A stretch of 64,000 nt of DNA from Pseudomonadota bacterium (GTDB lineage Bacteria; Pseudomonadota; Gammaproteobacteria; Steroidobacterales; Woeseiaceae), in the NCBI GenBank assembly GCA_022560695.1, contig JADFSP010000002.1, forward strand, positions 1 to 64,000. The letters run 5' to 3'. The notes under the pieces are model-generated. The model saw nothing but the letters and a program-made list of their open reading frames with translations. It was not told the origin of the DNA and did no database searches. Shown here in pieces: positions 1-7,658 of this stretch. The position numbers and the translations under genes were made by a program. Position 1 is the first letter of the stretch, and each line of letters starts with the position of its first letter.

Positions 1-98
1 AATTTGCGATCCGGGGCGCCTCGACCGCAATTGATCAACCAATAAAATGGCTTGCAAGCCGGTGCAGGAGATTGGTGGGGCGGTGGCGCATATCTAAC

Positions 99-278
99 GT
101 CCGCTTTGGGTCGATAGCGGCCCCTCAGCACGCTACCATCCCAGTGGCCGCTATCGTGGGGAAAGCGGCCGCTCGATAAAGCTTTTCTGAAAGCTACAAT
201 CTGACCGGCCGCTTTCACCAAGAGCGGTCGTTCAACATCCTATCAGGTCAATGTCCGCTTTCGAGGGTAAAGCGGTCG
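99..278. repeat. Tandem array of four GC-rich hairpins
   Basis: Four imperfect palindromes follow one another, each built from a CCGCTTT-type arm and an AAAGCGG-type arm. They lie at about 99-122, 146-170 (perfect 7-bp arms GGCCGCT/AGCGGCC), 203-230 and 253-277. Spacers differ, so this is a repeat cluster rather than a simple satellite. No open reading frame explains it. The first 500 bases of the window contain no gene that I can support. Function unknown; a REP/BIME-like intergenic repeat is the simplest reading. Confidence 0.6.
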
Positions 279-349
279 TTCCGGTGCACCTGTCTGACAT
301 GATCAGAGTTCGATCCCATATCTCAGCCCTTACGACGACAACGGCCTGT
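270..349 (+). repeat. Copy A of an 80-bp dispersed repeat
   Basis: This block matches the reverse complement of 29411-29490 at 74 of 80 positions without gaps by hand alignment. It overlaps the last hairpin of the array at 99-278 at its left edge. The matching core contains CTGTCTGACATGATCAGAG and ATCTCAGCCCTTA. The second copy sits in the accessory island, so the sequence behaves as a mobile or recombined intergenic element. No coding capacity was recognised. Confidence 0.7.
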
Positions 350-507
350 TGTGCTGTTCGCTGAAACTCGCCCGTAAGTACCCCTGAGACATGCAGCATT
401 GGGCCTATATCGCACCCGAATTAAACGCCCCACAATGGGGCCGGTTTGGATGATGCTGTCTGAGTGGGGGGCTTTTGGCACCTCTGGCACCTCTGGCACC
501 CCGACGC

Positions 508-734
508 TCAGAATGTGGTTGAGCTAATCCCGGATACATTCTCCCTGAGATATCGAGCAATTTCCTCGGCCTTATCTATCGACGTTCCTGAACGTAGCGT
601 TAGGGTGTGAGAAATCCGTCACCCAGTATGCTCAGATCCTCTCTCCTTGGCTCACAGGCAATAAATGGGCCTGACTTCGACTCTTTGACGGTAAACGCGT
701 GTTCTGCGAATTCAGTTTTTGGTATTTTTGCCAT
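508..734 (-). pseudogene. Frameshifted small gene of unknown function
   Basis: An ATG at 734 is preceded by a good ribosome-binding site (AAGGAA, 9 bases upstream). It opens a protein beginning MAKIPKTEFAEHAF that stops early at 600. In the next frame the sequence continues without a stop as LTLRSGTSIDKAEEIARYL and so on, to a TGA at 508. Removing two bases near 604-610 would join both halves into a protein of about 74 residues. The hydrophilic, lysine/glutamate-rich composition is coherent across the join. I do not recognise the family. Either a genuine frameshift or a sequencing error explains it. Confidence 0.5.
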
Positions 735-898
735 TGTTGTATTCCTTGCTTGAATGGGGCATTGCTGGCTCAACTGGTCCTTACTAATGCCGATGTCAAT
801 GACGTTCACTCATCCTCAAGGATGGCCCGTGGTGTTGTTCCTCTTTTTCGGATTTTTTTCGGATGAAATAGGTAAAAATAACCTAAGTCATTGAAATA

Positions 899-974
899 TG
901 GAGCGGGAAACCAGGTTCGAACTGGCGACCTCAACCTTGGCAAGGTTGCGCTCTACCAACTGAGCTATTCCCGC
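899..974 (-). tRNA. tRNA-Gly (GCC)
   Basis: The minus strand folds as a full cloverleaf. The acceptor arm is GCGGGAA/TTCCCGC, the D-arm carries AGCTCAGTTGGTAGAGC, the anticodon stem CAACC/GGTTG holds loop TTGCCAA with anticodon GCC, and the T-loop is TTCGAAC. Discriminator T and CCA are encoded (CCA at 901-899). It follows uvrC and pgsA on the same strand, the usual gammaproteobacterial arrangement. A small palindrome TGACAGGGGCCTGTCA lies between pgsA and this tRNA (997-1012). Confidence 0.97.
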
Positions 975-1040
975 GGAGGGCCGAGATTTTAGCCCCTGAC
1001 AGGCCCCTGTCAAGGCGATTTGGCTCCAGATCCGCCGATC

Positions 1041-1610
1041 TCAGCGGTTTTCCGCATCGATCAGGATAAATGGCCAGGCCGCCCTCAGATAAATCATCAT
1101 CGACCACAGTGTCATGCCCGCCGCCGCGATCAGGAGCACGAAGCCGATGCCGTAAATATCGAGGCCGAGAAAGGAACTTTTGTAAACCATGAATGCGATA
1201 CCGAACATTTGCAAATTCGTTTTGACTTTCCCGGCGATTGACACCCGAACATTGGCACGCGCTCCGATCGTGGCCATCCATTCGCGCAGCGCCGAGACGG
1301 TAATTTCCCGACCGATGATAATCATCGCGATGATATCAACGTACCAATCGGGATCGCTCTGTACGAGCATGACAAGCACGATCGCAACCATGAGTTTGTC
1401 AGCCACCGGATCGAGAAACTCGCCGAATCTCGACGTCTGACCAAATTTACGCGCGGCCCAGCCGTCGATGAAGTCGGTCACGGCCGCAATCCCAAAAAGT
1501 ATTGCGGCGAGCGGCCGCGCATTCGGCAACGTGCTGTAGAAACAAACGACAACGACTGGTATTGCCGCAATACGAAATAGTGTCAAAAGGTTCGGGAGAT
1601 TGAGTTTCAA
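1041..1610 (-). CDS. pgsA: CDP-diacylglycerol-glycerol-3-phosphate 3-phosphatidyltransferase
   Basis: This inner-membrane enzyme transfers the phosphatidyl group from CDP-diacylglycerol to glycerol-3-phosphate, the committed step to phosphatidylglycerol and cardiolipin. The 189-residue protein has the CDP-alcohol phosphotransferase signature as D49-G50, A53-R54, G63, D67 and D71, the metal-binding aspartates of the family. Several hydrophobic helices cover the rest. Length is normal for PgsA. It lies 15 bases downstream of uvrC on the same strand and upstream of tRNA-Gly, a widely conserved order. Confidence 0.95.
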   Translation of the reverse strand: MKLNLPNLLTLFRIAAIPVVVVCFYSTLPNARPLAAILFGIAAVTDFIDGWAARKFGQTSRFGEFLDPVADKLMVAIVLVMLVQSDPDWYVDIIAMIIIGREITVSALREWMATIGARANVRVSIAGKVKTNLQMFGIAFMVYKSSFLGLDIYGIGFVLLIAAAGMTLWSMMIYLRAAWPFILIDAENR

Positions 1611-1625
1611 TTGCGTCAGCGTTCT

Positions 1626-3461
1626 TCAGCTTGAACCGTCATCGTGGAGGTCATTGTATATTGTATCCGCCAAAGTACGACTGATGCCACGCACTTTGAC
1701 CAGGTCGTCGACACCGGCGCCCAATACACCCTGTAACCCTCCGAATTGCCGCAATAATTCGCGTCGTTTCTTGGGCCCGAGCCCCGAAATTTGCTCGAGG
1801 CGGGATGTCCTGCGAGCTTTTGCCCGGCGCTGGCGGTGGCCCGCAATTGCGAATCGATGTGCCTCATCCCGAATTTGTTGAATCAGCAGCAACGCCGGCG
1901 AGTCCGCCGGCAGGCTCAGACTTGTATCGCGGCCGCGCAAAAACAGACGCTCGGCCCCGGGCTTCCGCGCCCTGCCCTTGGCAACAGCCACAACCTGCAG
2001 CCGATCCATTTCCAAAGCATCAAGCACTGTGATTGCTTCGGACAACTGACCTTTGCCGCCGTCGACAAATAACACGTCCGGCATCGCGACTTCGCCCTTC
2101 TTGACACGCGCGTATCGCCGCCGCAGCGCTTCTGCCATCGCCGAATAATCGTCTCCGGCAGCCGCGGGACTGAGATTGAATCGACGGTAGTCACTCTTCA
2201 CGGGGCCAGCCATATTGAATACGACACACGAAGCAACGGTAGCCTCGCCCGAGGTGTGACTGACGTCAAAACACTCAAGACGTCCCGGTGGATCTTCGAG
2301 ATCGATTGCCTCGGCAAGGGCCGCAAATTGGCGTCTTATCGTCGCGTTGCTCGTGACCTTTAAATTCAGGCCCTGCTCGGCGTTGGTGCGGGCCATTTGC
2401 AGCCATCGCAGACGATCGCCGCGGACACGACTTCGAATTGCAACCTTGTGTCCCATCCTCGTGCTCAGTTCCGCCTGCAATAAATCGCTGTCGCCGATCT
2501 CTGTGTCGATGACAATTTCCCGTGGCGCATCTCGCCCCAGGTAGTGCTGCGCAACAAACCCGTTCAGCAGCTTCCGCTTGTCGGTTTCGCCCGGCAGCCG
2601 CGGAAAATGATCGCGACTTCCGATAATCGCGCCATTGCGGATAAAAAGGATCGTCACGCAGTGGATGGCACTGTTTGATGCGAAGCCGATGATGTCCAGA
2701 TCCATGTTCGCCGTTCGCGACACGAGCTGCCGTGCCTCGATTTCCTTGAGGCGCGAAATCTGGTCACGAAATCGCGCCGCCCGCTCATAGTCCTGCGCCG
2801 CCGATGCCTCGTCCATGCGCTCGGCGAACGTATCGATGACACGCTGATTCTTGCCCTCGAGGAACTGGATCGCTGCCGTAACGTCCTGCGAATAGTGCGA
2901 CTCGGATATGAGATCGACGCACGGTGCCGTACATCGCTTGATTTGATATTGCAGGCAGGGCCGCGTGCGGTTGGCGAAGAAGCTGTCCTGACATTGTCGT
3001 ACCAGGAACAGCTTTTGCAGCTCGTTCAGCGTCTGGCGTACGGCGCTCGTACTCGGGTACGGCCCGAAATATCGGCCTTTGCCTCTTCGTGGCCCACGGT
3101 GGAATTGCAGTCGCGGAAATGGATGCTGGGTCGACACGTATATATAGGGGTAGCTCTTGTCGTCCCGAAGAGTCACATTGAAGTGCGGCTTGTGCCGCTT
3201 GATAAGGTTGTACTCGAGCAGCAGCGCCTCTGCTTCGGTATTCGTGATTGTGACTTCTACATCAACTACCGCCTGCATCATCGCTGTGGTCTTCGGCGAC
3301 GACTGCGTACGATGAAAATAAGTGGCCACGCGTTTTTTCAGATCACGCGCCTTGCCGACGTAGATGATCTTGTGCTTTGCGTTGAGCATGCGGTAGACGC
3401 CCGGACGGTGCGTCAGGCTGCGCAGAAACGACTTCACTTCAAATGAGGACTCCTCGTTCAC
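1626..3461 (-). CDS. uvrC: Excinuclease ABC subunit C
   Basis: UvrC makes the dual incisions in nucleotide excision repair after damage loading by UvrA and UvrB. The N-terminal GIY-YIG nuclease domain is visible (PGVYRML, then IIYVGKARDLKKRVATYF). A UVR UvrB-binding motif follows in the middle, then the RNase H-like second nuclease (ECFDVSHTSGE) and a C-terminal tandem helix-hairpin-helix (ISGLGPKKRRELL, VRGISRTLAD). I chose GTG at 3461 because it gives the family's N-terminus just before the PGVYRM motif; 611 residues is the usual size. An in-frame start further upstream would run into the UDG gene. The chosen start overlaps the UDG stop region closely, so the two are probably co-transcribed. 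Confidence 0.95.
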   Translation of the reverse strand: MNEESSFEVKSFLRSLTHRPGVYRMLNAKHKIIYVGKARDLKKRVATYFHRTQSSPKTTAMMQAVVDVEVTITNTEAEALLLEYNLIKRHKPHFNVTLRDDKSYPYIYVSTQHPFPRLQFHRGPRRGKGRYFGPYPSTSAVRQTLNELQKLFLVRQCQDSFFANRTRPCLQYQIKRCTAPCVDLISESHYSQDVTAAIQFLEGKNQRVIDTFAERMDEASAAQDYERAARFRDQISRLKEIEARQLVSRTANMDLDIIGFASNSAIHCVTILFIRNGAIIGSRDHFPRLPGETDKRKLLNGFVAQHYLGRDAPREIVIDTEIGDSDLLQAELSTRMGHKVAIRSRVRGDRLRWLQMARTNAEQGLNLKVTSNATIRRQFAALAEAIDLEDPPGRLECFDVSHTSGEATVASCVVFNMAGPVKSDYRRFNLSPAAAGDDYSAMAEALRRRYARVKKGEVAMPDVLFVDGGKGQLSEAITVLDALEMDRLQVVAVAKGRARKPGAERLFLRGRDTSLSLPADSPALLLIQQIRDEAHRFAIAGHRQRRAKARRTSRLEQISGLGPKKRRELLRQFGGLQGVLGAGVDDLVKVRGISRTLADTIYNDLHDDGSS

Positions 3462-3465
3462 AACG

Positions 3466-4107
3466 CTACTGGGCCAGTAACTCCTTTGCTTTCGCAAATA
3501 TCGATTCGAACATATCAGTGGTCAGTCGTCCTGTGTTCGTGTTGTAGCGGCTGCAATGATAGGAGTCGAGCAGCCGCAACGTATCGAGCTCGTGCACGGC
3601 CGCGTGCGCAAACCTGAAATCGACCTGCCGCCGGCCCAGCGCCGTGATGATCGCCCGATGCGCAATTCCACCCAGCGCCAGCACCAGGGAACCCTCCGTC
3701 AGGGTCTGCAGCTCGTTTCTGAGAAAAGCGTTACAAGTATTGATCTCGGCACCAACCGGCCTGTTGTCCGGTGGCAGGCACTTTACGGCATTTGTAATTC
3801 TGCATGCCGTCAACGTCAGGCCGTCATCGGCTGATATCGAAGCCTCTTGCGAACTGAAGCCGAATTGATAGAGCATCTGGTACAACAAGACACCCGCATG
3901 GTCGCCAGTGAACGGACGCCCGGTGCGGTTGGCGCCGTGCATGCCGGGTGCGAGTCCGACCACGAGAAATCTCGCCGACGCATCGCCGAATGGCGGCACC
4001 GGACCGCAATAGTAGTCCTGATGTTTGGATTTGACCGCATCGAGAAACTGCGCCAGCCGCGGGCAGGCACGACAATTCCTGTCAAATATCGTGTCATCCA
4101 CGTTCAC
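3466..4107 (-). CDS. Uracil-DNA glycosylase family 5 (UDGb-like), iron-sulfur
   Basis: Removes uracil and other deaminated bases from DNA as the first step of base excision repair. The 213-residue protein has an N-terminal CxxC (C12, C15) and further cysteines around 108-125 consistent with the 4Fe-4S cluster of families 4 and 5. The active-site region GLAPGMHGANRTGRPFTGD is the UDGb form, which lacks the polar residue of families 1 and 4. The later LALGGIAHRA segment replaces the HPS motif. It precedes uvrC with nearly touching ends, pairing two DNA repair genes in one operon. Confidence 0.88.
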   Translation of the reverse strand: MNVDDTIFDRNCRACPRLAQFLDAVKSKHQDYYCGPVPPFGDASARFLVVGLAPGMHGANRTGRPFTGDHAGVLLYQMLYQFGFSSQEASISADDGLTLTACRITNAVKCLPPDNRPVGAEINTCNAFLRNELQTLTEGSLVLALGGIAHRAIITALGRRQVDFRFAHAAVHELDTLRLLDSYHCSRYNTNTGRLTTDMFESIFAKAKELLAQ

Positions 4108-4264
4108 AGGCCCCCATGGTCGATCGCCGCAGCGTACACCGGCGGCTGAATATGGTCGTAATGCATGGATACTCTCAGCAAGTTACCAGATGTCGGTTGC
4201 GGGCCGGACAGACGGCGTGCATTGTACCGATCGGTCGGCCCAGTACAATATCAGCCATTCAATC

Positions 4265-4852
4265 GTGCCCCTGATCCTGTTCAATAAGCCTTTTCGCGTA
4301 CTCAGCCAGTTCCGCGACAGCGGTACGCGGCGAACGCTTGCGGAGTTCATATCGAACCAGTCTGTGTATCCGGCTGGCAGGCTGGATTACGACAGCGAGG
4401 GCCTGCTGCTGTTGACCGGCGATGGACGACTGCAGGCGAGCATCAGTCAGCCATGCTCGAAGATAACCAAGACCTATTGGGTGCAGGTCGAGGGACATGC
4501 GCAGCCGGACCAGCTCGCATTGCTGCAACGCGGAGTTTCTTTGCGGGATGGTCCGGCAGCCGCGCAAGCGGCGATCCGCATTCAAGCGCCGGCCGGAATG
4601 TGGCCACGAACCCCGCCGATTCGACACAGAGTCAGCGTCCCCGATGACTGGCTGCGGATTGATATTGTGGAAGGTCGCAATCGGCAAGTACGCCGCATGA
4701 CCGCGGCTGCGGGGTTGCCGACGTTGCGCCTGATTCGCTATCAGGTCGGACCGTGGACCATCGATGGTCTGTCGCCGGGACAGTCCCGGACGATCAGTGA
4801 TCGCGACGCGCGGCGAACGCTTGCAGAGTGGCGGCGTCAGAAACGATGCTGA
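4265..4852 (+). CDS. rluE: 23S rRNA pseudouridine synthase, RluE-type
   Basis: A stand-alone RsuA/RluB/E/F-type pseudouridine synthase without an S4 domain, as in RluE, which modifies U2457 in helix 89 of 23S rRNA. The catalytic signature GRLDYDSEGLLLLT places the nucleophilic aspartate at residue 41. The C-terminal motif EGRNRQVRRMTAAAGLPTLRL is also diagnostic. The open frame extends upstream, but the family N-terminus (LILFNKPFRVLSQF) points to the GTG at 4265, giving 195 residues. It is transcribed divergently from the UDG-uvrC operon. Its last 16 bases overlap the end of the convergent DAHP synthase gene. Confidence 0.88.
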   Translation: MPLILFNKPFRVLSQFRDSGTRRTLAEFISNQSVYPAGRLDYDSEGLLLLTGDGRLQASISQPCSKITKTYWVQVEGHAQPDQLALLQRGVSLRDGPAAAQAAIRIQAPAGMWPRTPPIRHRVSVPDDWLRIDIVEGRNRQVRRMTAAAGLPTLRLIRYQVGPWTIDGLSPGQSRTISDRDARRTLAEWRRQKRC

Positions 4853-6195
4853 TGCTTGCCGGCAATGCGCAGGGCAATCTCCATCGCCTGTTCATAATTA
4901 AGTCTCGGATCCACTGTCGATTTATACGCTCTCGCAAGATCGCTGTCCGTAAGGCCACGCGCACCGCCGGTACATTCGGTGACATCTTCACCGGTGAGCT
5001 CAAGATGTACGCCACCCAGAATACTGCCCATTGATTCGTGCACGCGAAACGCCGCATCGAGTTCTGACAGGATATTGTTGAAGCGGCGCGTCTTGATGCC
5101 GTCCGCAGTGGTCTCGGTGTTGCCGTGCATCGGATCACACACCCACAACACCGGTGAACCCGTTTCGCTCACCGCTGTGATCAGGTCCGGAAGATGCTCC
5201 TCGATTGCCTTGGCGCCGAAGCGATGGATCAACGTCAGTCGACCGGGCTCATTGTTCGGATTCAGCACCTCAATCAGGCTTTGAATCCACTCGCGCGTCA
5301 TGCTGGTGCCAATCTTGACACCGATCGGATTTGCAATGCCGCGAAAATATTCGATGTGCGCGCCATCGAGGCTCGACGTGCGCATGCCGATCCAGGGGAA
5401 ATGGGTCGTGAGGTTGTACCAGCGCTCGCGCCGGTCGAGATATCGTGTCTGCGCCTGCTCGTACCGCAGGTGCAGCCCTTCGTGCGCGGCATAAATGTCG
5501 GCGCGATGCGTCTTGTGCAGGGGACGTTCGGCAACCGTCTCGAGAAAATCGAGTGAGTCGGATATCGACGCCACGATCGCATGGAATTCCTTGGCCATTG
5601 GCGAGTGGCCGACCCAATTCAGGTCCCAGTATTCCGGATGGTGCAGGTCTGCAAAACCGCCGTCGATCAATGACCGCACAAAGTTGAGCGTCAAAGCCGC
5701 GCGCTCATAACCACGCAATATCAGCTGTGGATCAGGCACGCGGTCGTCGGCTGTGAACGGGTTGCGGTTGATGAGGTCGCCTCTGAAGCTCGGCAGCGTT
5801 TCACCGTCGCGGGTCTCCGTGTCGGCCGAGCGTGGCTTGGCGTACTGGCCCGCCATGCGACCGACCCGCACGACCGGCTTTTTCATCCCGTACAACATGA
5901 CGAGACTCATCTGCAGCAAGATCTTCAACTTCGCAACAATATTTTCCGACGTGCATTCCGCGAATGTTTCCGCGCAATCACCGCCTTGCAGGATGAAGAC
6001 CTCTCCCCGCTGCGCACGGGCCATTTCGGCACTGAGCCGATCCACCTCCCATGACGTTACGATCGGCGGTAACCGGCTCAACTCGTCGACCGCGCGATCC
6101 AACGCCGCCGAATCCGGATAATTTGCCTGTTGCGCCGCAGTCAGCGCTTGCCAGCTTGCGGGATGCCAATCTGTTCTGGCGACGGTTTTGGTCAC
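4837..6195 (-). CDS. 3-deoxy-7-phosphoheptulonate synthase, class II
   Basis: Condenses phosphoenolpyruvate and erythrose-4-phosphate to DAHP, the first step of the shikimate pathway. At 452 residues it is the plant/Mycobacterium-like class II enzyme, not the 350-residue AroF/G/H class I. Signatures are GGDCAETF with the metal-binding Cys74, VGRMAGQYAKPRS, LIHRFGAKAIEEHLPD, CDPMHGNTE and GGVHLELTGEDVTECTGG. The ATG at 6195 fits the family. A terminator-like hairpin stands just upstream of the start codon (6219-6241) and may be an attenuator. The gene is divergent from the lysine-catabolism pair. Confidence 0.93.
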   Translation of the reverse strand: MTKTVARTDWHPASWQALTAAQQANYPDSAALDRAVDELSRLPPIVTSWEVDRLSAEMARAQRGEVFILQGGDCAETFAECTSENIVAKLKILLQMSLVMLYGMKKPVVRVGRMAGQYAKPRSADTETRDGETLPSFRGDLINRNPFTADDRVPDPQLILRGYERAALTLNFVRSLIDGGFADLHHPEYWDLNWVGHSPMAKEFHAIVASISDSLDFLETVAERPLHKTHRADIYAAHEGLHLRYEQAQTRYLDRRERWYNLTTHFPWIGMRTSSLDGAHIEYFRGIANPIGVKIGTSMTREWIQSLIEVLNPNNEPGRLTLIHRFGAKAIEEHLPDLITAVSETGSPVLWVCDPMHGNTETTADGIKTRRFNNILSELDAAFRVHESMGSILGGVHLELTGEDVTECTGGARGLTDSDLARAYKSTVDPRLNYEQAMEIALRIAGKHQHRF

Positions 6196-6218
6196 TATTG
6201 TCCTTCGTTGTGGACGTC

Positions 6219-6241
6219 AAAAAAGGGCGCCTCGCGCGCCC
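6219..6241 (-). terminator. Rho-independent-type hairpin in the DAHP synthase leader
   Basis: On the minus strand GGGCGC-GCGAG-GCGCCC is followed directly by TTTTTT. It lies 24 bases upstream of the DAHP synthase ATG, so on that transcript it would sit in the 5' leader. A competing pairing is possible between TTCGCGC just upstream and GCGCGAG in the stem. No aromatic-codon-rich leader peptide was recognised. It could be an attenuator, or the terminator of an unseen upstream transcript. Confidence 0.5.
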
Positions 6242-6487
6242 GTTAGCGCGAACTATGCCATGCCGCAGCACAGAACTGCAAAAGTTTCTCGTGCAATCAA
6301 AGGTTTAGGAGGTCTTTTTCCAGTAATTCTGCGGCTGGGGCCGACGCGTGCGCAAGTGCTTGCGCTGCGGTGACCTGAAGCACAACTCGCCGCAAGTTGC
6401 CCATGTGGAAAGGCGCGACCGACATTGGCACAATGCGCGCCACCGCATCCACCGTCCAACTCGCGGTTGTGATTTTCAGGAGTCTCC

Positions 6488-7654
6488 ATGCAAGATATTC
6501 TCGTTCTCGGTGCCGGCAAGATCGGTGCGCTGATATCAGGGCTGCTGGCCGAAAGCGGCAGCTACGGAGTGCAGCTTGTTGATTCACGAGCCGGCGTGGC
6601 CGCCGACGTGGCCAGCGCCCATGGATTGGACTCCATGGTAACGTTCGACTTCGACGCAGGCGACCAGGCGACACTCGCCAAACACGTGCGTCAGCACAAT
6701 CCGGCAGCCATCGTCTCCGGCCTGCCCTATTATTGCAATTTGCCGGTTGCAGAAGTCGCGCGCGCAGAAGGCGTGCATTATTTCGACCTTACCGAGGACG
6801 TCGCGGTCACGGCGGCCATCCGTTCGCTTGCTGACGGCGCCAAACCGGTCTTCGCGCCGCAGTGCGGGCTGGCGCCGGGCTTCGTCAGCATTGCGGCCAA
6901 CGAGCTGATGCGGCACTTTGACACGCTGAAGTCCGTCAAATTACGCGTAGGCGCCCTGCCGCAGCATCCTAACAATGTCCTCAAGTACTCGCTGACCTGG
7001 TCGACAGACGGCGTTATCAACGAGTACGGCAACCTCTGCAAGGCCATTGTCGATGGCAACGAAGTCGATGTTCTGCCCCTCGAGGGCCTGGAGGAAATCG
7101 AGATCGACGGCAAGCTGTACGAGGCCTTCAACACCTCGGGCGGACTTGGCTCGCTTGGCGACACTTATGGCGGCAGCGTCAACACGATGAATTACAAGAC
7201 GATTCGTTATCCCGGCCATTGCGAACAAATGCGCTTGTTGATGAACGGGCTCAAGCTGAACCACGATCGCGACACGCTGAAGCGCATCCTTGAGAACTCC
7301 GTGCCGCAAACGTTGCAAGACGTCGTGATTATCTATGCCGCGGTAACCGGCTACCAGGACGGTGAACTGCGCGAGGAAAATTACGTCAACAAGATTTATC
7401 CCGAAGTCGTGGCGGGACGCCTCTGGTCTGCGATACAGATAACGACTGCGGCCGGCATTTGCAGCGTGATCGATCTGGTGCTCTGTGATCCCGGCAGCTA
7501 CCAGGGCTTTGTCACCCAGGAGCAATTCCGGCTTCAGGACATCCTCAGTAATCGATTCGGTGAGTACTACGCCCATGGCGGCACCAATCAAACTTCGGCG
7601 GAACTGGTGGCACGTGGTGAGACGGGGCGTCAGCGCGCCAGCGAAGGAGAATGA
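6488..7654 (+). CDS. Saccharopine dehydrogenase-like oxidoreductase
   Basis: The N-terminal Rossmann nucleotide site is GAGKIG at residues 8-13, followed by the saccharopine dehydrogenase fold (NPAAIVSGLPYYCNLPVAE, then FDLTEDVAVT, CGLAPGFVSIAANEL). The 388-residue length matches single-domain Lys9-type proteins. In bacteria with the saccharopine route this enzyme releases glutamate and 2-aminoadipate semialdehyde; some relatives are lysine 6-dehydrogenases. Start ATG at 6488 has AGGAG 7 bases upstream. The stop is 4 bases before the next gene's start, which encodes the dehydrogenase for the product, so the two form a lysine catabolic operon. The lysine-ketoglutarate reductase partner is not seen here. 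Confidence 0.82.
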   Translation: MQDILVLGAGKIGALISGLLAESGSYGVQLVDSRAGVAADVASAHGLDSMVTFDFDAGDQATLAKHVRQHNPAAIVSGLPYYCNLPVAEVARAEGVHYFDLTEDVAVTAAIRSLADGAKPVFAPQCGLAPGFVSIAANELMRHFDTLKSVKLRVGALPQHPNNVLKYSLTWSTDGVINEYGNLCKAIVDGNEVDVLPLEGLEEIEIDGKLYEAFNTSGGLGSLGDTYGGSVNTMNYKTIRYPGHCEQMRLLMNGLKLNHDRDTLKRILENSVPQTLQDVVIIYAAVTGYQDGELREENYVNKIYPEVVAGRLWSAIQITTAAGICSVIDLVLCDPGSYQGFVTQEQFRLQDILSNRFGEYYAHGGTNQTSAELVARGETGRQRASEGE

Positions 7655-7658
7655 ACCG

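Noticed and set aside
477-500. Three copies of GGCACCTCT in a row
   Set aside because: Only 24 bases long with no neighbours of the same type; more likely simple slippage than a CRISPR or satellite.
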